Origin: Sideroxydans sp. | GTDB lineage: Bacteria; Pseudomonadota; Gammaproteobacteria; Burkholderiales; Gallionellaceae | NCBI GenBank assembly: GCA_024636935.1 | Contig: JAGXGC010000011.1 | Location: 1 to 64,000, forward strand | Length of the DNA: 64,000 bases | Reading direction: 5' to 3' | In this document: piece after piece, positions 40,911 to 48,785 of the stretch | Layout: each line of letters starts with the position of its first letter | Numbering within the stretch: the first letter of the stretch is position 1 | Made by a program: the position numbers and the translations under genes | Notes under the pieces: model-generated | Database searches by the model: none | Told to the model about the DNA's origin: nothing | What the model saw: only the letters and a program-made list of their open reading frames with translations

Positions 40911-41681
40911 ATGGGCGTTCGAACAATCATGAGCATGGCTTTGTTTTCCAGTCTGCTTGGACTGACGGCGGTGGATGCCTGCTTGGCCGATGAAATGATC
41001 GAAGTGGTCAGGTCGGAAGGGGGGCTCCGGGTCGGCGAGCCGGACAAGCAGGCGACGGATGCCAAGGTCAAACGACTGAGCGGCGACCGCTATGTATTCA
41101 GTACCGGTGCGAACGGGAGGGCGGTCGTCAGAGTGGGCGAATACGGTTTTGTTGTCGTCGAACGGAACAGTTCTCTGGAAGTCGATCGTACCAGCGGTGC
41201 GGCCAATGTATTCAGGCAGGTCAGCGGTATGATCTATTACGCGATGAACAAGGTGCAACGATCCATGCACAAGGTAAAGATCAAGACGACGACCGCCGTG
41301 ATCGGCGTGCGGGGCACGCGCTTTGTAGTGGTCGATGAGGAGGCGCGCAAGGAGATCGGTATGCGCAAGGGCGAGATTAGCGTGACCAGCCCCAACGATG
41401 AATACGAGATCCACCGCCGGCAAGTGGACGACGAATTCGACGCATACAAGAAAGAGGCGCACGATGCGATCGCGCGGGAGAAGCAGGCGTTCGAAGACTA
41501 TCGCGCGGAAACAGCCAAGGAGTTCATCGAGTACAAGCGCGAATTTACTTTGGCTGCCGACAGGATGGTGTCTTTCGAAGGCAACAAGGTCACGGAAGGT
41601 GCGCTGAACGAAAAGACCAGGCAGGATATGGAAAGTCTTGAATCGTTCGGGGCAGAGTGGATAGGGACAGTGCACGACTGA
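40911..41681 (+). CDS. FecR-domain exported protein with aromatic coiled-coil tail
   Basis: The ATG at 40911 follows AAAGGAG at a 7-nt spacing and gives 256 residues. A signal peptide (about 1-26) precedes a FecR-type domain (about 30-150; VKRLSGDRYVFSTGANGRAVV, TTTAVIGVRGTRFVV). The tail (about 165-215) is a charged helix with evenly spaced EFDAYK, AFEDYR and EFIEYK units. The same spacing recurs in the transglutaminase-like protein of this cluster. Secreted FecR-domain proteins without a TonB system are common but poorly understood; there is no sigma/TonB pair here. Confidence 0.7.
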   Translation: MGVRTIMSMALFSSLLGLTAVDACLADEMIEVVRSEGGLRVGEPDKQATDAKVKRLSGDRYVFSTGANGRAVVRVGEYGFVVVERNSSLEVDRTSGAANVFRQVSGMIYYAMNKVQRSMHKVKIKTTTAVIGVRGTRFVVVDEEARKEIGMRKGEISVTSPNDEYEIHRRQVDDEFDAYKKEAHDAIAREKQAFEDYRAETAKEFIEYKREFTLAADRMVSFEGNKVTEGALNEKTRQDMESLESFGAEWIGTVHD

Positions 41682-41744
41682 GTCGGGGTCGCGCGCTGAA
41701 GTTCAATGGGGTGTTCGGGTATATCAATCAGAGGAGGGTGCATC

Positions 41745-42344
41745 ATGCGTAATCGTATCGTTGGTTCGTTAGTGGTTCTGGGGATGCTGGCAGTCAGTGG
41801 TTGCGGCAGCGCGCCGGTAAAGGAGGAAAAGGTCGAGGCGGCACCAGAGTGTGTGTTCCCGAACTCCCAGAAAGCGGCACCGGACTGGGTGTGCGATATG
41901 CCGGTTGAAGGCGTGGCGGTATCGGCGGTTGGCGTGGCGGGGAAATCCGCAGCCGGTGTGGGATTCATGAAGCAGATGGCGATGGCCGATGCGCGCGTGC
42001 AACTGGCGCAGATGGTGCGTATCCGCGTGACCAATATGATCAAGCAGTATGCGGAGACGACCGGCGCAGCCAATCAGCAGACCGTGGATCAGGTGAACAC
42101 ATCGGTCACCAAGCAGATCACGGAAGAGACACTGGTCGGCACGCGTTTGTATCGCACCATCACCGGGCCGGACGGTTCCATGTACGCACTGGTCGGACTG
42201 GATGAAAGCAGCGCACAGAAGATCACCGAGACCGCGCTCAAGACCAGCATGAACAACGATCGCGCTGCCTGGCAGCAGTTCCGCGCCCAAAAGGGACAGG
42301 ACGAGTTGGCGGCAGACATCACCCAACAAAAGCCTGCCCAGTAA
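41745..42344 (+). CDS. LPP20-type outer-membrane lipoprotein
   Basis: The ATG at 41745 follows GAGGAGG and gives a 199-residue lipoprotein with lipobox AVSGC (Cys20). The LPP20 domain (about 45-165; APDWVC, MADARVQLAQMVRIRV) matches that of the protein two genes upstream. The tail (about 170-190; AAWQQFRAQKGQDELA) matches the next small lipoprotein. It is separated from that gene by a strong hairpin. Confidence 0.75.
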   Translation: MRNRIVGSLVVLGMLAVSGCGSAPVKEEKVEAAPECVFPNSQKAAPDWVCDMPVEGVAVSAVGVAGKSAAGVGFMKQMAMADARVQLAQMVRIRVTNMIKQYAETTGAANQQTVDQVNTSVTKQITEETLVGTRLYRTITGPDGSMYALVGLDESSAQKITETALKTSMNNDRAAWQQFRAQKGQDELAADITQQKPAQ

Positions 42345-42376
42345 AGACGAAAGTGCAGCGTCTGCGCGAGACCACA

Positions 42377-42407
42377 GTCGGCCTGTCGCGGATCGCGACA
42401 GACCGAC
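42377..42407 (+). promoter_or_regulatory. Strong intercistronic hairpin
   Basis: GTCGG-C-CTGTCGCG, loop GAT, CGCGACAG-A-CCGAC: a 13-bp stem with one mismatch. There is no T-tract, so it is more likely an RNA-stability or processing element than a terminator. Confidence 0.5.
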
Positions 42408-42441
42408 TCCAGTGAATGGTTAGATAAATTAGGGAGGCAAT

Positions 42442-42594
42442 ATGCGTAGATTCATCGCTTTGATCCTGTCGGTCGGTTTCCTGTGTGTAACGACCGGTTG
42501 TGCCACGAAGAAGGAGCAAGACGATTGGGAACAATACCGTGCCAAGAAGGCACAGGATGAACTCTCGACCGAGACGCAGAAGAGCGCGCCCTGA
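42442..42594 (+). CDS. Small lipoprotein (50 aa)
   Basis: This short gene has an AGGGAGG ribosome-binding site 5 nt before ATG and encodes 50 residues. A signal peptide ends in VTTGC (Cys20), an acceptable lipobox, and the mature part is a 30-residue charged helix containing DWEQYRAKKAQDEL. This helix closely matches the C-terminal AWQQFRAQKGQDEL of the LPP20 lipoprotein upstream. It is too short for most gene finders and may be missed in other genomes. Confidence 0.75.
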   Translation: MRRFIALILSVGFLCVTTGCATKKEQDDWEQYRAKKAQDELSTETQKSAP

Positions 42595-42631
42595 TTCCGG
42601 CCGGATGTAACGTAGCTTCGGATCGTCTTGC

Positions 42632-44104
42632 ATGACATCTGGCGATCGATATACGCCGTTACTGTTGTGCGGGATGCTGATCGTTCCGCACTGTGTGGCG
42701 GCATCCGAAGATTTTGAAAGCTACCGCCGGCAGCAACAGCAGGGCATACACAAGCAGCAGGCAGAGTTCCAGTCCTACCGTGAGCAGCAGGATGCCGACT
42801 TCTCTGATTTCCTCAAGATGCGGTGGCGCGAGTTCGACAGCTTCCAGGGCAAAGTGCGCATCAAGGAGCCCAAGCCCGAGCAAATTCCCGTTGCACCTGG
42901 GGTGACGCCACCTAGGCAAGTCATCGCACCAAAGCCGGTCGCGCCAATGCGCCCCGTTCCACCCGTGCCATCCAAACCCTTGCCGGTGTCGCCGGATACC
43001 TTGCGCGTCGATTTCTACGGTAACCCGCTCGACGTCAGCTTCGATCCGGCATGGCGGCGCTACCGTTCGGGCGGGCAAGCGTCATCACAAGCGATGAGCG
43101 CCTTCTGGACGATGATGAGTGGTAGCCGCTATGCGCAGACGCTGCAGACTATCGACAAGGCCAGCCAACGACTCAAGCTGGATGATTGGGGCAGGGTCTC
43201 ACTCTGGCGCGCGGTGGCACAGTCCCTGCAGCCCGGTCGCAAGACTGAACAAAGACTCCTGCTCTGGTACTTCCTGATCAAATCCGGCTATGACGTGCGT
43301 CTGGGTTATGCCGGTAACGATGTCTATCTGTTCGTAGCGGTGCAGCAACCGGTGTATGCGACCAAGTTCACCCGCGTCGGCGAGCAGACTTATTACGCCG
43401 TACTGGCGGATGATCGCGGTGACAGTATCGGTCGTTTCTATACCTATGAGGCCAACTACCCGGTCAAATTGAAAGCACTTGATATCAGCTCTGCCGCGAT
43501 TGGTTTTACCCGCGAAGTGCGTGCAGAGCGCAGCTTGTCCTTCGATTACAAAGGGCAGGCGGTGAGGTTGAGCGTGCCGTATGACCGCAGCCTGGTCGAA
43601 TATCTGGAAGGTTTTCCGCAGTCGGAGTTCGCGCTTTACTTCGATACTGATGGCAGCTCCATATTGCGCCACAGTCTGCTGGCTGAATTGCGCAAATACA
43701 CGGCGCAGATGAAAGAGCAGGAGGCAGTCAACTTTCTGCTGGCATTCGTGCAGCGCGCGTTTGCTTACAAGACGGATAACGATCAGTTCGGGCGCGAGAA
43801 ATACTTCTTCATCGAGGAGTCTTTGTATTTTCCCTACAACGACTGTGAGGATCGCTCGGTGCTGTTCGCATGGTTAGTGCGTGAGCTGGTAGGTCTGAAA
43901 GTGATCGGCTTGCTGTATCCCGGACATATGACGACCGCTGTTGCGCTCACGCAGCCGGGAAGCGGTATGTCGTACGTCGATCATCATGGTCAACGTTTCG
44001 TCATTGCCGACCCGACCTATATCGGTGCCACCGTCGGCATGGCGATGCCGGCCTATGCCGCGATCAAACCCAGTCAGATCGTAGCTATCAGAAACAGAAA
44101 CTAA
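42632..44104 (+). CDS. Exported transglutaminase-like cysteine protein
   Basis: This 490-residue protein has a signal peptide (about 1-24) and an N-terminal aromatic coiled coil (about 27-72; DFESYR, EFQSYR, DFSDFL, EFDSF). A Pro-rich linker (about 80-125) and a long middle domain follow. The C-terminal transglutaminase/protease-like domain has the full triad: Cys405 in NDCEDRS, His432 in PGHMTTAV and Asp460 in IADPTY. Such domains cleave or crosslink peptides; the substrate is unknown, with envelope proteins or peptidoglycan peptides the obvious candidates. Its stop overlaps that of the convergent sulP-like gene. Confidence 0.75.
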   Translation: MTSGDRYTPLLLCGMLIVPHCVAASEDFESYRRQQQQGIHKQQAEFQSYREQQDADFSDFLKMRWREFDSFQGKVRIKEPKPEQIPVAPGVTPPRQVIAPKPVAPMRPVPPVPSKPLPVSPDTLRVDFYGNPLDVSFDPAWRRYRSGGQASSQAMSAFWTMMSGSRYAQTLQTIDKASQRLKLDDWGRVSLWRAVAQSLQPGRKTEQRLLLWYFLIKSGYDVRLGYAGNDVYLFVAVQQPVYATKFTRVGEQTYYAVLADDRGDSIGRFYTYEANYPVKLKALDISSAAIGFTREVRAERSLSFDYKGQAVRLSVPYDRSLVEYLEGFPQSEFALYFDTDGSSILRHSLLAELRKYTAQMKEQEAVNFLLAFVQRAFAYKTDNDQFGREKYFFIEESLYFPYNDCEDRSVLFAWLVRELVGLKVIGLLYPGHMTTAVALTQPGSGMSYVDHHGQRFVIADPTYIGATVGMAMPAYAAIKPSQIVAIRNRN

Positions 44105-45792
44105 GCGCTTTCTTGAACTGGCAGTAATTCTCTCGCACGTCGCAACGCTTCTTCCATACTGCCCACCACGTTCGTCCTGCCGATCAGATCAAAGAATCCA
44201 GACTGATGCATCAGGAAGTAAGGCTGGGTATGCGGTCCGCATAGGATGAGGTGTTTTCCGCGTTTGTGCAGCTTGTTGTGCAGGTGTTCCAGTTTATGCA
44301 GCGCGCTCGAATCCATGCTGATCACTTCCTGCATCTTGAGGATGAGCACCTCGGGTTCGTTGTGCAATTCGATCAGGATGTTCTCTAACTTGTCCGCCGC
44401 GCCAAAGAACAGCGCACCGAACACGCGATAGATCACTACGCCTTTGGGCACAGCTTTGCGCATGATGGTCGCCTCACCATCGTCGGGTAGCGGTGATTCA
44501 TCTGCCACGCTGACGTGCGTGAGGTCGGTGATGCGGTGCATGAAAGAGAACACCGCGATGAATAGGCCGATCTCCACTGCCACCGTCAAGCCGAACATCA
44601 CCGTCAGCACGAAGGTCACCACCAGCACTGTGCTGTCGCTCAGCGGATATTTGCGCAGTGTCCTGAAGCCTTCCCACTCACCCATGTTGATCGCCACCAC
44701 CAGCAGGATGGCGGATAACGACGCGAGCGGGATGTATTGCGCCAGCGGTGCGGCGATCAGCACGATCACCAACAGCGTCAGTGCATGCACGATGCCGGAC
44801 ACTGGGCTGGTCGCACCTGCGCGCACATTGGTGGCGGTGCGTGCGATGGCGCCGGTGGCGGGGATACCACCGAAGAACGGGGTGACGATGTTGGCGATAC
44901 CCTGCGCGATCAGCTCCTGATTCGAATCATGCTTGTCGTCGATCATGCCGTCCGCGACTGCGGCGGAGAGCAGCGATTCGATAGCGCCGAGCAAAGCGAT
45001 GGTCATCGCCGGGGCGAACAGATAACGCAGTGTGGCGAAGGTGAGTTCTGGAAATTCAAAACTGGGCAGGCCCTGTGGGATGCCGCCGAAGCGGCTGCCG
45101 ATGGTCTCGGTCGGCAGGTTGAACAGCACCACTAGCAGCGTACCGATGATCAAGGCGACGATAGGCGAGGGCATCTTCTGCGCCCATTTCTTGGGGTAGT
45201 ACCAGATCAGCAGCACCGAACTCAGTGCAAGTATGAATGTGATGGGGTCGATGGTGCCGATGCCTGCATAGATAGCGCGCAGCTTGCCGAGGAAGTCCGC
45301 TGGCAGAACATCGATCTGCAGGCCGAAGAACTCTTTCACCTGACTGAGGATGATGAGCACGGCGATGCCGTTGGTGAAACCGATGATGAGCGGGCGCGGA
45401 AAATATTTGATCAGATTGCCCAGCTTGAACAATCCCATCGCCACCAGCATCACGCCCGCCATCATGGTGCAGATCAGCAGGTTGGCGTAACCGTACTGCA
45501 GGATGATGTTGTACACGATCACGATGAAGGCGCCGGTCGGGCCGCCGATCTGTACGCGTGAGCCACCAAGGGCAGAGATGATGAAACCGGCGATGATTGC
45601 GGTGAAGATGCCTGCCTCGGGTTTGGCACCGGAGGCGATGGCGAAAGCGATGGCCAGTGGCAGGGCGACGATACCGACGGTGATGCCGGCGGAGATATCG
45701 GTGCGTAGGCGCGCTTTATCGTAGTCGCGCATTGAATCGATCAGACGGGGACGGAAGTAAGAAGAGATCGTTGCGAGTATTGCTTGTTTCAT
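44101..45792 (-). CDS. SulP-family anion transporter with STAS domain
   Basis: The start at 45792 (MKQAILATISSYF) gives 563 residues, the family norm. The much longer in-frame opening to 46257 is antisense to glk and not family-like. About 10-12 membrane helices (about 25-430; QIGGPTGAFIVIVYNI, the SulP core motif) are followed by a cytoplasmic STAS domain (about 440-555). SulP proteins carry sulfate, bicarbonate or dicarboxylates; the substrate cannot be read here. An AGGAGGT lies 15 nt before the ATG, a rather long spacing. It follows glk by 35 nt. Confidence 0.88.
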   Translation of the reverse strand: MKQAILATISSYFRPRLIDSMRDYDKARLRTDISAGITVGIVALPLAIAFAIASGAKPEAGIFTAIIAGFIISALGGSRVQIGGPTGAFIVIVYNIILQYGYANLLICTMMAGVMLVAMGLFKLGNLIKYFPRPLIIGFTNGIAVLIILSQVKEFFGLQIDVLPADFLGKLRAIYAGIGTIDPITFILALSSVLLIWYYPKKWAQKMPSPIVALIIGTLLVVLFNLPTETIGSRFGGIPQGLPSFEFPELTFATLRYLFAPAMTIALLGAIESLLSAAVADGMIDDKHDSNQELIAQGIANIVTPFFGGIPATGAIARTATNVRAGATSPVSGIVHALTLLVIVLIAAPLAQYIPLASLSAILLVVAINMGEWEGFRTLRKYPLSDSTVLVVTFVLTVMFGLTVAVEIGLFIAVFSFMHRITDLTHVSVADESPLPDDGEATIMRKAVPKGVVIYRVFGALFFGAADKLENILIELHNEPEVLILKMQEVISMDSSALHKLEHLHNKLHKRGKHLILCGPHTQPYFLMHQSGFFDLIGRTNVVGSMEEALRRARELLPVQESA

Positions 45793-45827
45793 GATGGCTG
45801 TTTCAGCACCTCCTAAGTGCGGCGATC

Positions 45828-46811
45828 CTATGCCTGACGTCGCGCGGCGAACAGGGCCGGGCCATAAAGTGCGGCACGGTCGTTGAGGATGATGCGCACC
45901 GGTATCGCTTCCAGCAGTGGGCGCATGCGGCCCTTGTCGAGGAAGGCGTTGATGAAAGGGCCGCTTTCCAATAACGGCACGATCTTGGGTGCGATGCCGC
46001 CGCCGACATACAGGCCACCGCTGCACATGGTCTTCAATGCCAGATTGCCCGCCTCCGCACCGTACAGACTGACGAAACGGTGCATGGTCTCGGTACACAA
46101 AGCATCGCGCTCGGCCAGCGCGGCATTGGAGATAGCTGCTGCTTTGCCTTCGGTCTGCATCGCTTGTGCCAGCCAGTCGGGCGTGCTCGCGCCTTGGCGC
46201 GCCAGCAGAAAATCGTACAAATCGGGGATGCCCATACCGGACACCACGCGTTCCCAACTCACATGGCCGAAACGCTCGCCTAGGGTCTGTGCGAAATCAA
46301 GTTCCAGCGGATTGCGCGGCGCGAAGCTGGCATGGCCGCCCTCTGTGGCATAGGGTCTATGGGTATGGCCGTCCCAGAACAAACCGGCCTCGCCCAGCCC
46401 AGTGCCGGCGGCGATGATGGCGCGGTTGCCATGCGCATCGGGCTTGCCTGCATGCAGAGTGAACAGGTCTTTCGCCTGTAGCGCGGGCAGACCATAGGCG
46501 GTCGCTTCCAGATCATTCAGCAGATGGCAATTGGCGTAACCGAAGCGTTTACGCAAGGCGTCGGCTTCGATGTGCCAAGGTAGGTTTGTAGTATGAACGG
46601 TGTCGTTGTGTACCGGTCCGGCCACGCCGAAAGCGGCGGACTGTATGGTTCCGGCAGTGTCCATGAACTCGGCCAGCAGTGCATCGAAAGTGGCGTAGTC
46701 GGCGCTGACGAATTCGCGTTCGCTTGTGATCGTCGCTTGCGTGCCGTCGACTTCGACCAGTGCCAGTCGTGTCTTTGTGCCGCCGATATCACCTGCCAAT
46801 ACACCCGCCAT
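45828..46811 (-). CDS. glk: Glucokinase
   Basis: Glk phosphorylates glucose with ATP. The 327-residue ROK/Glk protein begins AGVLAGDIGGTKTRLAL, the phosphate-binding motif, and has LLNDLEATAYGLPAL and the GTGLGEAGL motif. It is upstream of, and probably cotranscribed with, the SulP gene. It is divergent from the phospholipase-like gene. Confidence 0.93.
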   Translation of the reverse strand: MAGVLAGDIGGTKTRLALVEVDGTQATITSEREFVSADYATFDALLAEFMDTAGTIQSAAFGVAGPVHNDTVHTTNLPWHIEADALRKRFGYANCHLLNDLEATAYGLPALQAKDLFTLHAGKPDAHGNRAIIAAGTGLGEAGLFWDGHTHRPYATEGGHASFAPRNPLELDFAQTLGERFGHVSWERVVSGMGIPDLYDFLLARQGASTPDWLAQAMQTEGKAAAISNAALAERDALCTETMHRFVSLYGAEAGNLALKTMCSGGLYVGGGIAPKIVPLLESGPFINAFLDKGRMRPLLEAIPVRIILNDRAALYGPALFAARRQA

Positions 46812-46922
46812 GTAAGCCTCTAGCCCAAAAGGAAATGTTCCTGCGAATGATACTCGCAGTCTTCATCAAAATCTCACGCACTTGTCATCTGCGCTTCATG
46901 TGGCTTCCACATACTGCGCGCC

Positions 46923-47777
46923 ATGAAGCTTATAAAGAGACATTGGCGTTGGTGGATACCGTTGCTGTTGTGGAGCGCGGATGCCAATGCCTGGGGCTTG
47001 TACACCCATGTCTACTTCGCGCAGATGCTGTTGTGGGCTGTGCCGCTCACCGACACCCGTTTCCGTAAAGCCGTCCTCGCCTATCCCCGATTGGTTCTGG
47101 CCGGTGCCTGTCTGCCCGACCTCGCGCTGTGGAGCGACCGCACCTGGGGCGAACCGTTCTCGACCACCCATCAATGGCAACGCGCGCGCAAATTGCTAGA
47201 CGATGCCAAGAGCGATGAGGAATACGCGCTGTCGCTCGGCTTCGTCAGTCACCTGCTGGTGGATGTGATCGCGCACAACCACTTCGTACCGGCCCACGAA
47301 AAACTGTGGGGTAACGTGCCGGTGTTGACGCACGCCGCCTGCGAGTGGGCGATGGACATGCACATCCGCGACCAACTGTTCATCGAGCCGAGCGAATTGA
47401 TGGACGCGCATCGCAACGAACTGGCCGAATACATCGCGCAACATTTCGCCTGCCCGCAGCCCATCGCCAAACGCAGCATTGCCATGTTGTCTGGTGCCGA
47501 GCAGTTGCTGCGCATCAGTCGTCTGTCGCATCTATGCCATCGCGGCGCGAAGTTCTTTGATGCTGGTATGTCGCGCCGCTTCAACTACTACCTGAACGAG
47601 ACCGGCGCACGCCTCACCCATATCGACCGCATCCTGATCGGCGAAGAACCGGTGTGGGACGCCAACCCGCATGCCGACGATCCCGTCATCCGCCAGCGCA
47701 TCGAACTGCTACGCCCGCGCGAGCTGCGCCACCGCATGCCACTGCCGCAGGACGTGTTTAGCGAAGGACACCTCTAA
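46923..47777 (+). CDS. Zinc-dependent phospholipase C-like protein
   Basis: This 284-residue protein has a short hydrophobic start (about 7-22) and then AWGLYTHVYFAQ, AGACLPDLALW and FVSHLLVDVIAHNHFVPAH. These His/Asp motifs are typical of the zinc-dependent phospholipase C family, which binds metal through a mature N-terminal Trp, as after signal cleavage at NA-W. Substrate unknown. The last codons (GHL) and stop lie within a palindromic repeat, so the natural C-terminus may have been altered. Confidence 0.75.
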   Translation: MKLIKRHWRWWIPLLLWSADANAWGLYTHVYFAQMLLWAVPLTDTRFRKAVLAYPRLVLAGACLPDLALWSDRTWGEPFSTTHQWQRARKLLDDAKSDEEYALSLGFVSHLLVDVIAHNHFVPAHEKLWGNVPVLTHAACEWAMDMHIRDQLFIEPSELMDAHRNELAEYIAQHFACPQPIAKRSIAMLSGAEQLLRISRLSHLCHRGAKFFDAGMSRRFNYYLNETGARLTHIDRILIGEEPVWDANPHADDPVIRQRIELLRPRELRHRMPLPQDVFSEGHL

Positions 47778-47907
47778 AAATCCAAACTTCGTTGCAATAC
47801 TGCGTTACTCGCAAAAAATCACGCCTTACATATCGGCATATGCGGCGTCGCGATTTTCTGCTCGCGCCTTGTCTTGCTTAGAATTTTGAATTTTTTGAGA
47901 TGTCCTA
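47765..47907. repeat. ~143-bp imperfect palindromic repeat (MITE/REPIN-like)
   Basis: The left end AGGACACCTCTAAAAAT and the right end, read on the other strand, TAGGACATCTCAAAAAATT, are near matches. The similarity continues inward (CAAACTTC with CAAAATTC, CTCGCAAAAAATC with GAGCAGAAAATC) to a centre CATAT-CGGC-ATATG. This is a large imperfect inverted repeat with no coding capacity, as in small non-autonomous elements. It starts inside the last codons of the phospholipase-like gene. Together with the following 100 bases it makes up the gap before phnF. Confidence 0.7.
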
Positions 47908-47931
47908 AAGCTTGAAGCTTGAAGTGGTGAA

Positions 47932-47951
47932 TTGTTACAGAACTGCAACAT
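47932..47951 (+). promoter_or_regulatory. Possible Pho box upstream of phnF
   Basis: TGTTACA (47933-47939) and TGCAACA (47944-47950) form a direct repeat with an 11-nt period, like PhoB binding sites (TGTCAYA repeats). The match is partial. Phosphate-starvation control of a C-P lyase locus is expected from other bacteria. Confidence 0.35.
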
Positions 47952-48000
47952 ACATTTCACGGGCGCGAAATATTCACTAGGCAAGATGATCGCATTACAT

Positions 48001-48014
48001 ATCTAGACATCTAC
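48001..48014. promoter_or_regulatory. Putative PhnF operator (autoregulatory)
   Basis: TAGACATCTA at 48004-48013, 5 nt before the phnF ATG, is repeated exactly upstream of phnG (51656-51665); downstream both copies continue with CTGC within one base. HutC/PhnF-type GntR regulators bind sites of this general kind (TGTATAGACA-like). Confidence 0.6.
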
Positions 48015-48018
48015 TGCC

Positions 48019-48750
48019 ATGAGTTTGTACGCCATCGAGCGCGACACCGGAATCGCCCTGTATGCACAGATCGCCGAAGTACTGGAGCGAGAGTATGTGC
48101 GTCAGGGTTCGCCCGGCGACAGGCTGCCTGCGGAAGGTGAGCTGGCGGCACGCTTCGGTGTGAATCGCCACACCCTGCGCCGCGCAGTGGATGAGTTGAT
48201 CATCGAAGGTCTGTTGGAGCGTCAACACGGTGTGGGTATCTTCATCACCGACCGTCTGCTGGATTACAAGCTGGGCAGCGGTACGCGTTTCACCCAGACA
48301 CTGGCCGAGATCGGTATCGCCACCGATACCAAAGTGATCCGCAAGATGGTCGCCCCCGCTTCAGCTGGCGTGGCAAAGCATCTGGCCATCGAAGCCGATC
48401 AAGACGTGTTGTGGGTAGAGACTCTGCGCATCGCCGACGGCATACCCTTCTGTGTCATCTCGCACTTCCTGCCGCTGACACCCTATCGTGAACTGCTGGA
48501 GGACTATCAGAGTGGTTCGCTACATGCCCTGCTGAACGAGCATTGCGGCGCGCTGCGCCGTACTGAAAGTCTGGTCACAGCCGTCATGCCACAAGGTGAC
48601 GACGCGAAACTGCTCGGCATCACCCAGCACCGGCCCGTACTGCGGGTAAAGAGTTTGAACGTGCTTGAACGCGATGCATCACCGGTCGAGTACGCCATTA
48701 CAAGGTTCCGGGCTGACCGGATCCAACTGTGCATCACCCCTACCCAGTAG
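48019..48750 (+). CDS. phnF: PhnF, GntR/HutC-family regulator of phosphonate genes
   Basis: The 243-residue protein has an N-terminal winged helix (about 10-80; GDRLPAEGELAARFGVNRHT) and a C-terminal UTRA ligand-binding domain (about 95-240). PhnF proteins repress phosphonate genes until an effector binds. It leads the phn locus, 35 nt before phnD, and has a matching operator just before its start. There is no clear ribosome-binding site. Confidence 0.9.
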   Translation: MSLYAIERDTGIALYAQIAEVLEREYVRQGSPGDRLPAEGELAARFGVNRHTLRRAVDELIIEGLLERQHGVGIFITDRLLDYKLGSGTRFTQTLAEIGIATDTKVIRKMVAPASAGVAKHLAIEADQDVLWVETLRIADGIPFCVISHFLPLTPYRELLEDYQSGSLHALLNEHCGALRRTESLVTAVMPQGDDAKLLGITQHRPVLRVKSLNVLERDASPVEYAITRFRADRIQLCITPTQ

Positions 48751-48785
48751 CAACCTTTCCATTCTTCCTGACAGGAGCTTTTTAA

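Noticed and set aside
45793-46257. N-terminal extension of the SulP gene
   Set aside because: It is antisense to glk, Arg-rich and not SulP-like; the start at 45792 gives the family length.
47908-47923. AGCTTGA tandem repeat before phnF
   Set aside because: Only two short units; probably chance or the edge of the neighbouring repeat.
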